Below are positions 45,577 through 54,399 of a DNA stretch of 64,000 nucleotides, in pieces; the stretch's first letter is position 1, and every line of letters begins with the position of its first letter. The translations under genes were made by a program, and so were the position numbers. The stretch comes from Leptospira ryugenii (GTDB lineage Bacteria; Spirochaetota; Leptospiria; Leptospirales; Leptospiraceae): positions 744,001 to 808,000 of the forward strand of contig NZ_BFBB01000008.1 in the NCBI RefSeq assembly GCF_003114855.1, read 5' to 3'. Below the pieces are notes generated by a model, which was not told where the DNA came from, did no database searches, and saw only the letters and a list, made by a program, of their open reading frames with translations.

Positions 45577-47187
45577 ATGTTTCTCCTTTTTCCGGGAAGG
45601 CATCATTTACTCACAAAATTCCAAGCGGAGTATTTGAAACAACTGGAAAAAGGAGGGCTAAAGAAAGCGATTCTCCTAAATGGCTCGCCTTGGGGAGTGG
45701 ATAGCTCAATTTCCGGTTTGGTTGTCCCAATCACCTCAGCTAACCATCATTCAACGAGAAGAAATCCTCTTCCTTTTTACCAAAGGGCCATGATGGTCCA
45801 AGAGTTCTCTTCTCAATTTTCATTTCCTACCTTTGTCTATCCCATAGATGATTTAGGACAATCCACTCAATTTGCAGAGTATTGTCTAAAAAAGATCCAA
45901 GTAGAATCGGAAGGTAAACTTAATTTAAATCCAACGAATACGATTCTTCTTTGTTCGAGTCCTGTGATGTCTTCTTATATCAAATTAGGATTTTCTGTTT
46001 TACCTGTTGAATTGGATCCTTATGAAAATGATCATTTTGTCTCACTCCAACCTTGGCAGGTAGTAGAGGCAATTGCCAGGAACCAAGAACAAGAAATAGG
46101 TATTTTGGAAGAGTATGCTTCCGCTGCATCTGTCAGATTTTGGAAAGACTATGAAGTAGGAAAAAAAGTTAGGATGCTCTTTTCCGATGCACTGATAGGC
46201 GATGACGGTGACCTAACAGAATCCAGAGATTACAATACTTATGTCCGGGAGATGGATGAAATAGCAGATCTCAAATTCCAGGAAACAAAAGATTTCATTG
46301 TTTCTGGTAGGATTGGAGATATTGGTTGTGCTGTTGGATCTTGGATCAAACTCGCAAGCCAACTGCCTCCTCTGCGAGAAAGTGATTTTTATGGAGTCGA
46401 GATCGCTCGCAAACTCTTTGATATCTGTGAACAGAGAAAAGAGAATGGTGATTTTGGAACCGAAAATGTTTTTTTTCTCCGTAAAAATGCTGTTAGTGGA
46501 CTTGTATTTCCTGAGAATTCAATGAAGACTATCCATACATCTTCCTTAACACATGAAATTTTTTCCTATGGGAGTATGGAAAGTTTACACTCTTTTATAC
46601 AAAATCGATACAAAGAATTGAGTTATGGAGGGGTTTGGATCAACCGAGATGTAGTCGGCCCAGAAAACAAAGATGAAATCGTTTATCTGTGGTTAAACCA
46701 AGATGATGGTAGATTTGATTTAGAACCAAAAGAATTTTTCGATAAAATTCTTAAGAAGGAATATCTAGATTCACTTTCCACATTTTCACGTTTTTTTGTT
46801 TTCCAGAGAGAGTTCCGGAAGGAGAGAGATTATGTCCTACCCTTTGAACAAGTCCAGATCGAAGGCAAAGTATATCTACGTTTGAAAATGGAACATGCTT
46901 GTGAATTTCTTTCCAAAAAAGACTATACTGACAATTGGGATAGCGAAATGCACGAGGCCTTTTCATTTTGGAAATTCTCAGAATGGAAACATTTTCTCGA
47001 GGATTCTGGTTTTCAAATCCACCCAAAGTCCCAAGCCTACGCAAATCCTTGGATTTTAGAAAATCGCTATAAAACCAAAGCAGAAATTTTTGCGAGCCAG
47101 TCCAGAGAGCCAACCCGAATTGCCGATCTTATTCCTAGACCGTTCCCGGTCACGAATATGCTATTGGTTGGGGTAAAAGAGGGTTGA
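45577..47187 (+). CDS. Fusion of adenylyltransferase-like and SAM methyltransferase-like domains
   Basis: The 536-residue protein begins with a nucleotidyltransferase-like domain. FPGRHHLLTKFQAEYL resembles the HxGH-containing first loop of NMN adenylyltransferases, although the second His/Gly is not conserved. ITSANHHSTRRNPLPFYQR resembles the NMNAT segment with the conserved NPFT-ER pattern. From about residue 240, GRIGDIGCAVGSWI looks like motif I of a class I SAM-dependent methyltransferase. The C-terminal part is long and unrecognised. It overlaps the first ABC exporter gene by 4 bases (TTGA), so a role in making or modifying an exported product is possible. Confidence 0.6.
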   Translation: MFLLFPGRHHLLTKFQAEYLKQLEKGGLKKAILLNGSPWGVDSSISGLVVPITSANHHSTRRNPLPFYQRAMMVQEFSSQFSFPTFVYPIDDLGQSTQFAEYCLKKIQVESEGKLNLNPTNTILLCSSPVMSSYIKLGFSVLPVELDPYENDHFVSLQPWQVVEAIARNQEQEIGILEEYASAASVRFWKDYEVGKKVRMLFSDALIGDDGDLTESRDYNTYVREMDEIADLKFQETKDFIVSGRIGDIGCAVGSWIKLASQLPPLRESDFYGVEIARKLFDICEQRKENGDFGTENVFFLRKNAVSGLVFPENSMKTIHTSSLTHEIFSYGSMESLHSFIQNRYKELSYGGVWINRDVVGPENKDEIVYLWLNQDDGRFDLEPKEFFDKILKKEYLDSLSTFSRFFVFQREFRKERDYVLPFEQVQIEGKVYLRLKMEHACEFLSKKDYTDNWDSEMHEAFSFWKFSEWKHFLEDSGFQIHPKSQAYANPWILENRYKTKAEIFASQSREPTRIADLIPRPFPVTNMLLVGVKEG

Positions 47188-50100
47188 ACCCAGAAATTTT
47201 ACGACATGCAGACAAGATTAGGACTGTATTCCGAAACAATTACCTCTTCGCAGATTTAGATCCACAAGAGCTGGAGGATCTATTTCCTTACCTTACAGTA
47301 AAGTTCTATAACCAAAACCAAACAATTATCAGTAAAGATTCTGGAACGAAGTTTGTCCACATAGTGTTGAATGGGCGAATCGGAATCAAAACTTCTGACA
47401 ATATCTCTCTCGGCTATCTAGAAGTAGGCGAATCAATTGGAGAACGGATGTCGATTACAGGAAATAAATCGACTGCTACCTATTTTGCGCATGAACCATT
47501 GATCATGGTTCTGATTCCAGTTGCGCAATTTAAACAATTAATCCAAAAGTTTCCGTACCTAGAAGAAAAAGTTAGGCGAAGAGAAGAAGAACAGGAAAAG
47601 TTTCATTCTGTTCGCAAATTGAGTTTTTTCCGAGAATTGGATCCAGAAGATATTCGAGGAATTATAAAAATAACGGAAACTATCTCCTGTGAAGAGGATG
47701 AGTATCTCTTCCATGAAGGAGATGAAGGAAATGCTGCCTATATTATCAAAAGTGGAAAGGTACACATAAGAACAGAAAATCCTAAAAAACTTATCTCCAT
47801 CATGAAAGCCGGTGATATCTTAGGTGAGATCGCAATCTTTAAAAAACAAAAGAGACTTGCGAGTGCCATAACTGCAGAACCTAGCATCATATACAAAATT
47901 CCTGGTGATGCCATTCGGGAGCTATTAGGAGAAAAAAAAGGCTCTAAACTAGAAGAGATTGTACAATCAAGACTACTGCGATTCACTTCTTATAAAGAAA
48001 AGGAAATGGAAGAAGACGTTTTACGACCTTTTGACGTAAAACGATATGAAATTGGGATAGGTATCCAAAAATCGGATTTTTTCCAAGTCACAACCAGCAA
48101 TCCCGTATTAGTTGGTCTTGCATGCACGGAATTTGCTTTTCGCCACTATGAAAAACCGCTCCCAAACAATTGGAAAGTGAGAATAAAGAATGAACTATCT
48201 CGCAAGTCAAATCCAAGTTTATTTGATTTGGCAATTGAATTAGAAAAAAATGGATTTCTGACAAAACAACTAAGAGTGAGACCCAAACAACTCAAAGATT
48301 TGAAAGATCCTTTTTTTATAGCTGATGAGGAGAATCTACCTGTTGCGATCTTAATGATAGACGTTAAAGAAGAAGCAGTCTTAATTTCTCATCCTACGAA
48401 AGGAATTTTAGAAGTTGAGCTAAAGACTTTCTATCGATTTTGGGATGGTATGATTCTAACTTTTAGTCCCTCACCACCTGCGATGTCTATGGACTCAGGT
48501 CTTGTCAGTTTTGTTAAAGAGTTGAGGGCATTGTTTCGGCCGCACGTAAAAGAAATGCGATGGATTGTTGGTGCAACCATCATTTCCGCATGTCTATCAC
48601 TTTCATTTCCCTATTTTTTAAGGGAAGTCATAGACCGTATCTTGTTATTCGCTGACTTTAATTTCCTTCTAGTGCTTTCGATAGGAGTAGGGTTGTCGAT
48701 TATCTTCCAATCGATGTTCACACTTTATAGAAATTTATTAACGATGGGAGTACTTCAAAACTTGGAGTACACTTTTTTGGTCCGATTTTTTCATCATATC
48801 CTACATTTATCCCTGAACGATTTTAGAAAATTGGAACCAAGCGATTACACTTTGCGGTTGCAAGAAAACCAAAAGATTTTGGAGATTGCGACACGTGCTG
48901 GAGTAACCTTAGTCTTAGATCTCGTAACATTGCCTATCTTTATAACTGTTTTATTATTTGCCGACATAAAACTCACACTTTTGGGAATCGCATTCTTATT
49001 ATTATATGCACTTATTGTTGTTAGAGTTTCATCTAAGATCAGGAGTTTATCCAATCTTACTTTTGAATCCAAGAAGAAGACTGTCTCTTATTTATTATCC
49101 ATCTTAGGTGGAATCACCCTTATAAAAATTAACACTCAAGAGCAGACCTATCATAAAAAAGGAATGAATGAAATATCAAGAACTCTCCTCTCTGAACTCA
49201 GAATTCAGAAGCGAACGAATTTTCTTTTTTTTATCGGAAAGTTTTTTGAGCAGTCTGGGATGTTGGCAATCATGACTTTTGGAATCACAAATGTTATTGA
49301 AGAAAAGATAAGTTTAGGCACTTTCCTTGGGTTCCAAATTATATTCTCTCTATTGGTGGAACCAATCATTCGCATATGCCGTATCTATGAGGATATTCTC
49401 GAAATGCGCCAAGCAAGGAAACGTCTAATGGATGTTTACTTGTTACCAAGTGAATATACATCTACGCGTCCTTATGGAGAACTTCCAAGGTTTTCAGGGA
49501 AAATACGCCTAGACCATGTGTATTTTAAATATAAAGAAAATGAGCCTTTTGTTCTCCATGACATTCATTTTGAAGTAAATGCTGGAGAAAAAATTGCAAT
49601 CGTAGGAAAAAATGGAAGCGGGAAAACTACACTTATTCGTCTTCTAACGGGCATTTTACGTCCCACTGAAGGTAGGGTTTTCTTTGATTCTTTTGACTTA
49701 TCTACTTTGGATCCCGAAGAAATTCGCATACAGTTAGGAATTGTTGAGCAGAATCCAATTTTATTTTCCGGTAGTATTGCAGAGAACATTTGTAAAAAGA
49801 ATCCATCTTTATCAAAAGATGCGATGTTAGCAGGCGCAAAGATTGCTGCTGTCGATCGCTTTGTAGATAGATTTCCATTTGGTTACCAAACAAAACTGGG
49901 AGAGGGAGGGGCTGGGCTTTCTGGCGGTCAAAAACAAAGATTAGCGATTGCTAGGGCTTTTGTGAGTAGCCCATCAATCTTGTTTTTAGATGAACCAACA
50001 GCTTCCTTAGATGCGGAAAGCGAACATTATGTCCAAAGTAGAATGGAAGACATTTTTTCGGAAAGAACCATTGTGTTCACTTCACATAAACTACAGACTA

Positions 50101-50240
50101 TTGTAGGCGCTGACAAAATCATCGTATTGGATGAAGGTAAGATCGTTGAAATGGGAACTCACGCGGAGCTTTTTGCGAAAAAGGGTGTTTATTATTATTA
50201 TTTTAAGCTGAGCGAGGGTAGCGACAATGAAGTTGAATAA
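47184..50240 (+). CDS. ABC exporter with two cyclic-nucleotide-binding domains and degenerate C39 domain
   Basis: The 1018-residue type I secretion ATPase contains, in order: a cNMP-binding domain (about 15-130) with a poor phosphate cassette (IGERMSITGNKS), and a second (about 145-265) with a good one (LGEIAIFKKQKRLAS). Next is a C39-like domain (about 285-430) whose catalytic Cys position reads VGLACTEF and is not Cys. A six-helix membrane domain (about 450-730) and a nucleotide-binding domain follow, with VGKNGSGKTT (about 805), LSGGQKQR, FLDEPTASLD and TSHKLQT. All ATPase motifs are intact. The C39-like domain probably binds substrate without cutting, as in HlyB. The start is TTG, overlapping the previous stop. 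Confidence 0.88.
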   Translation: MNPEILRHADKIRTVFRNNYLFADLDPQELEDLFPYLTVKFYNQNQTIISKDSGTKFVHIVLNGRIGIKTSDNISLGYLEVGESIGERMSITGNKSTATYFAHEPLIMVLIPVAQFKQLIQKFPYLEEKVRRREEEQEKFHSVRKLSFFRELDPEDIRGIIKITETISCEEDEYLFHEGDEGNAAYIIKSGKVHIRTENPKKLISIMKAGDILGEIAIFKKQKRLASAITAEPSIIYKIPGDAIRELLGEKKGSKLEEIVQSRLLRFTSYKEKEMEEDVLRPFDVKRYEIGIGIQKSDFFQVTTSNPVLVGLACTEFAFRHYEKPLPNNWKVRIKNELSRKSNPSLFDLAIELEKNGFLTKQLRVRPKQLKDLKDPFFIADEENLPVAILMIDVKEEAVLISHPTKGILEVELKTFYRFWDGMILTFSPSPPAMSMDSGLVSFVKELRALFRPHVKEMRWIVGATIISACLSLSFPYFLREVIDRILLFADFNFLLVLSIGVGLSIIFQSMFTLYRNLLTMGVLQNLEYTFLVRFFHHILHLSLNDFRKLEPSDYTLRLQENQKILEIATRAGVTLVLDLVTLPIFITVLLFADIKLTLLGIAFLLLYALIVVRVSSKIRSLSNLTFESKKKTVSYLLSILGGITLIKINTQEQTYHKKGMNEISRTLLSELRIQKRTNFLFFIGKFFEQSGMLAIMTFGITNVIEEKISLGTFLGFQIIFSLLVEPIIRICRIYEDILEMRQARKRLMDVYLLPSEYTSTRPYGELPRFSGKIRLDHVYFKYKENEPFVLHDIHFEVNAGEKIAIVGKNGSGKTTLIRLLTGILRPTEGRVFFDSFDLSTLDPEEIRIQLGIVEQNPILFSGSIAENICKKNPSLSKDAMLAGAKIAAVDRFVDRFPFGYQTKLGEGGAGLSGGQKQRLAIARAFVSSPSILFLDEPTASLDAESEHYVQSRMEDIFSERTIVFTSHKLQTIVGADKIIVLDEGKIVEMGTHAELFAKKGVYYYYFKLSEGSDNEVE

Positions 50241-51327
50241 GTTTAAGGCTGTCCGTCAATCAGAAAGTAACTGGGAGACTTTACATTCCAGCACTTACTT
50301 TGATGAGTTGTTACGTCATCCGGCACCTAATTGGAACCAAAGAGGAATCTTACTCATCTGTGGATTTTTGTTTGTATCAGCTATATTTGTAATCTTTGCA
50401 AAAATTGATATCATCGTTCCTGCTTTTGGAACTCTTAGGCCCAAAGGCAATTACTTTGTCGTGGAGGCTTTAGAAACTGGTACGGTAACAAATATTTATG
50501 CTAAACCAGGAGATTTTTTAAAGAAAGGAGATCCGCTCGTTGAGTTGGAGTTTTCTGAGCAACAAATAGAACTAACTAAAGATGCCAACAACTTACAATA
50601 TGAAGAAGTCAGGCTGAGAAGACTCTACCAAAATAAACGAGAGGCAGAGAAGATCCTTCGCAATTTGGATTATAATTTGGAGAATAATTCTGGATCAGAA
50701 TTATCAGGTAATCTTCTAAACAAATTTGTACCGCTCAAAAAATCTTATATGGATTTTAAGAATGGAGTCGGTGCAAAGTTTTTATATGACCAAAGTCTTT
50801 TAGAATTTAACGAAGAGTATACGAACTTAAAGGATGAGATTTTACTTTCTCAGAATACAATTTCGAGTCTTCGTGGAGATACAAAGATAAAAAAGGAAAG
50901 AGTTGATAATGCGATTCTTAGGATGCCTTTTTCTGGATTTGTTGGGGCGATTATGGTAAACAATATTGGTCAAAATGTAACTAGAGGACAAACCGTAGCT
51001 GAACTAATAGAAGAAAACCAACTCTTAGAAGCATTTGTGGAAGTGAACAACAAAGATATCGGTGGAATTAAAGTGGGTATGAATGCTATCATAAAAGTTA
51101 AGGCATTTAATCAAAATGAATTCGGTGTATTAGACGGAAAGATCGAACAAATTGTACCTAATGTAAAAGAAAAAGAAACATTTTCCGTTGTTTTATCAAT
51201 TGCAGACCAAGCAGTCCATAGAAAAGAAGAGGATTTTTCTCTGATTCCAGGTTTAAAGGTTGAGGCAGATATAATCGTAGATCGGAAACGGATCATCCAA
51301 GCAATTCTGATGAGAGGATGGGAGTGA
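50227..51327 (+). CDS. HlyD-family membrane-fusion adaptor
   Basis: The 366-residue protein has one membrane helix (ILLICGFLFVSAIFVIF, about 40-56), a split lipoyl-like domain (VEALETGTVTNIYAKPGDFLKKGDPLVELE), a coiled-coil hairpin (about 105-220) and a beta-barrel domain (RMPFSGFVGAIMVNNIGQNV and onward). It should bridge the inner-membrane exporters to the TolC-like channel. It overlaps the first ABC gene by 14 bases and precedes the second by 4, so one adaptor may serve both ABC proteins. Confidence 0.9.
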   Translation: MKLNKFKAVRQSESNWETLHSSTYFDELLRHPAPNWNQRGILLICGFLFVSAIFVIFAKIDIIVPAFGTLRPKGNYFVVEALETGTVTNIYAKPGDFLKKGDPLVELEFSEQQIELTKDANNLQYEEVRLRRLYQNKREAEKILRNLDYNLENNSGSELSGNLLNKFVPLKKSYMDFKNGVGAKFLYDQSLLEFNEEYTNLKDEILLSQNTISSLRGDTKIKKERVDNAILRMPFSGFVGAIMVNNIGQNVTRGQTVAELIEENQLLEAFVEVNNKDIGGIKVGMNAIIKVKAFNQNEFGVLDGKIEQIVPNVKEKETFSVVLSIADQAVHRKEEDFSLIPGLKVEADIIVDRKRIIQAILMRGWE

Positions 51328-51331
51328 AACT

Positions 51332-54300
51332 TTGAACCTTCCGATTGCTCTAGAAGAGAAATTTCAGTTAGAGGAGTTTCTCAATTCGATTCCCAAAACT
51401 CAGTCAAATCTACTCTTGCATTTATGGGAAAGAATCTCATTACCTAAAGACCAAATCATAAAGGCAGGAGATTTTGATCATACACCAATTTTGTATGTTG
51501 AATCTGGACGCATAAAAGTACTCTACACTCAGAATTCCAATCTTGTCAGTTTACGTTCTTTAGAAAAAAATTCATTGTATGGGATTAAAGAAATTGCTTT
51601 GGGGAATTTAGATCATTTGGTCTACCAAGCAAGTGAGAATTCCGTAATTTATATCATTAGGATTCCCTTATGGAAGCAAACATTAGCAAGTAATGATAAA
51701 TTACAAAAGGCTTGGGAGTCCTTCCAAGATCTTTGCCGACTCAAAGATGAGATTAGGATTATACCACTCTTTAGAAAGTTACCGTCAGACTTGATTGGTG
51801 AGATCGCTCAAAAGTTGATTAAAAAGCAGGTAAAGCAAGGAAAAACACTCATAGAAGAAGGTTCAAAATCTACCTCAATCTTCTTTATCTCCAAAGGAAA
51901 ATTCAAGATCAAAAAATCAACATGGCCTAAAGATTTTTTTTCTATAGTGGAGGAAGGCTCGGTAATCGGTGAGATGGGAGTCCTAGAAAAAAAGGAGAGA
52001 AATGCAACCGTGATTGCACAAAGCGATGCAGTTGTGTATGAACTTTTAGCTAAGGATGCAGCTGAGATTTTTCAGAAATCGGAAGCATTATTCAACTCAC
52101 TCAAAGCACTATCAACGAGTAGAAAATCGAACGATCTAGATCCGAGCAAAGAAGAGTTAGCTGGATCTTTCCTTGATGAAGCATTTGAAGATCGCCCAAC
52201 TTTTGTAAAGAAAACTAATCGTATCCGTCCAAGGTATAAAACAAAACGTTTTCCTATGATGGTAGAAGAATCTGCGTATCAATCGGGGCAAGCCTGTCGA
52301 CAGATGATCCTGAAATTTTATGGCTATGATGACCAGACTACAGAGGATGATACTTTTCCAAATTTAGATTCGGAAATTAACTTTGGTCATTGGAAAGATA
52401 CATTCTCTAAGTACGGTGAGACGTATGTCTTGGATTATCTTAAATACAAAAAAGATTTAGAAGATATACCTTTTTTGATACGATGGGAAGGTAGCCGATT
52501 TGCCTGTGTAATTTCAAAAACTGGCTCAAAAATCTTGGTAGCGGACCCATCGCAAGGCATTTCCGAATTTGAAGAATTTGAGTTTGAGGCAAAGATCGGC
52601 CGCTATGCAATCCTTCCGATTCCAACAAATACAAGAAATAGGAGAAAAAGATTAGCATTCTCATTTTTTCCAGGAATTCTCCGTTATTTCCTTCCTTTTA
52701 AAAAGTTTATCATTTCGGGATTGATTGCTTCTTTTTTGATAAAGATGACGGAGATCATCATACCATTGATCAATATCTATTTAATTGATAATGTTATGAT
52801 ACATGAAAATACTGAATATTTAATCCCCGTTATATTTTCAGTTGCATGTTTGACTTTTGTGCAGATTCTCCTAGCCTACTTTCGTGTGAATGTAATGTCG
52901 TTTTCAATGACAAGAGCCAATCAGGAAATCGTAATGAAGTTTCTTGATAAATTGATCTCACTTCCAATTTATTTTTTTGAGATCAATAAAAAAGGTGAGA
53001 TTCTAAAAAGATGGGAGGAAATTGAAAATGTAATCACCTTTTTTTCCGAGCAAGGAACCATGCGATTTTTGGATCTTGTTTTTGCGATCATTACGCTCAT
53101 TCTTTTTATCTTTCTTTCCCCACTTTTACTTATGATCATATTGATTCTATTGGTTCCAGAAATTGTCCTGGTGAGTCACATAACACCTTTATTGGAAAAT
53201 GAAACCAAAAAAGAATCATTACGATCAGCGGATTCATTTAGTTATTTCATAGAAACTATTCATGGCTTTGAGACCGTAAAAAATCTTGGGTCTACTGCGG
53301 TTCAAAGGTGGGAGTTCGAAAAGCGGCTGATTTCTCAATTGAATGTAGAGGCAAGAAGATTGTACTATTCAAATCTTTTAGAATCGTCTACATTAATATT
53401 TAAACTCATTACAAATATCCTTATCTTAATCGTAGGCACCTTGCAGGTATATAGTGGAGAGATTACAATCGGAACAATGTTTGCTGTGATCGGATTGATT
53501 TCCTATTTGCGTTCTCCGATGATATCCCTTGTAAAAGAGCACATCAATTTCCAAAAAGCAAAATTAGCCTGGAAACGATCACAAGATTTTTATAGTCAAG
53601 AGTCAGAATTTGAGGATAGAGAGAGAATATCAAAGATTGAAATTCCTGATATCCAAAAATACATTGAATTTCGTAAAGTGAATTACCACTTCACACATTC
53701 CAAACGAAATTTTAACTTAATTGATATCAATCTTAAAATTGAAATTGGAAAGCGATATGCGTTTGTAGGTAGAAGTGGAAGTGGAAAATCAACTTTCATA
53801 AAACTCATTCTCGGTCTATATAAATGTTCAGAGGGAGAAGTTTTAATTGATGGTACCTCATTGGAAGATATTTGGCTGCCATCATATCGTAAAAGGATTG
53901 GTTTGGTTTCGCAAGAGAATCCAATTCTTGCAGGCAGCATTCGAGAAAATATATCTCTATCAAATCCGCACGCTACACTCTCAGAAATTACCGAGGCTGC
54001 TAAATTAGCTGATATTCATGATGAGATTATTCAATTGCCTCTGGGTTACGATACAGAGCTTAACGATAGATCGAATAATTTCTCTGAAGGACAAAAGCAA
54101 AAGATAGCTTTTGCAAGATTGATTTTACAAAACCCTTCTCTGATCGTTTTGGATGAACCTACTTCTCATTTGGACAAGGATACAGAACATATTATTCTTT
54201 CCAATCTTTATGAACGTATGGTGGGTAGAACGATCGTGAACGTGGCGCACAGGCTAGATACGATCAGAGCTTATGATGAAATCATTGTTGTGGAACAGGG

Positions 54301-54391
54301 CAGATTTGTGGAAAGGGGAACACATAGAGACTTAATCCGAAAAAAAGGAATCTACCATTTGCTTTATTCTACACAGGAAGCTATCCGATAA
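51332..54391 (+). CDS. Second ABC exporter with two cyclic-nucleotide-binding domains and degenerate C39 domain
   Basis: The 1019-residue protein repeats the unusual architecture of 47184-50240. It has a degenerate first cNMP domain (about 15-135), a second with a good cassette (IGEMGVLEKKERNATV, about 215), and a C39-like domain (about 306-430) reading YQSGQACRQM, where the catalytic Cys is Ser. The membrane domain (about 450-730) and ATPase follow, with VGRSGSGKST (about 811), VLDEPTSHLD and VAHRLDT. The signature motif is FSEGQ instead of LSGGQ, a possible asymmetry compared with the first exporter. The start is TTG with GGGAG about 8 bases upstream. It may form a heterodimer with the first ABC protein. 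Confidence 0.88.
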   Translation: MNLPIALEEKFQLEEFLNSIPKTQSNLLLHLWERISLPKDQIIKAGDFDHTPILYVESGRIKVLYTQNSNLVSLRSLEKNSLYGIKEIALGNLDHLVYQASENSVIYIIRIPLWKQTLASNDKLQKAWESFQDLCRLKDEIRIIPLFRKLPSDLIGEIAQKLIKKQVKQGKTLIEEGSKSTSIFFISKGKFKIKKSTWPKDFFSIVEEGSVIGEMGVLEKKERNATVIAQSDAVVYELLAKDAAEIFQKSEALFNSLKALSTSRKSNDLDPSKEELAGSFLDEAFEDRPTFVKKTNRIRPRYKTKRFPMMVEESAYQSGQACRQMILKFYGYDDQTTEDDTFPNLDSEINFGHWKDTFSKYGETYVLDYLKYKKDLEDIPFLIRWEGSRFACVISKTGSKILVADPSQGISEFEEFEFEAKIGRYAILPIPTNTRNRRKRLAFSFFPGILRYFLPFKKFIISGLIASFLIKMTEIIIPLINIYLIDNVMIHENTEYLIPVIFSVACLTFVQILLAYFRVNVMSFSMTRANQEIVMKFLDKLISLPIYFFEINKKGEILKRWEEIENVITFFSEQGTMRFLDLVFAIITLILFIFLSPLLLMIILILLVPEIVLVSHITPLLENETKKESLRSADSFSYFIETIHGFETVKNLGSTAVQRWEFEKRLISQLNVEARRLYYSNLLESSTLIFKLITNILILIVGTLQVYSGEITIGTMFAVIGLISYLRSPMISLVKEHINFQKAKLAWKRSQDFYSQESEFEDRERISKIEIPDIQKYIEFRKVNYHFTHSKRNFNLIDINLKIEIGKRYAFVGRSGSGKSTFIKLILGLYKCSEGEVLIDGTSLEDIWLPSYRKRIGLVSQENPILAGSIRENISLSNPHATLSEITEAAKLADIHDEIIQLPLGYDTELNDRSNNFSEGQKQKIAFARLILQNPSLIVLDEPTSHLDKDTEHIILSNLYERMVGRTIVNVAHRLDTIRAYDEIIVVEQGRFVERGTHRDLIRKKGIYHLLYSTQEAIR

Positions 54392-54399
54392 TTGAATTG

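Noticed and set aside
47184..54391. Active bacteriocin-type (double-glycine peptidase) exporters
   Set aside because: The catalytic Cys of the C39 domain is missing in both proteins, and no small double-glycine precursor gene was seen nearby.
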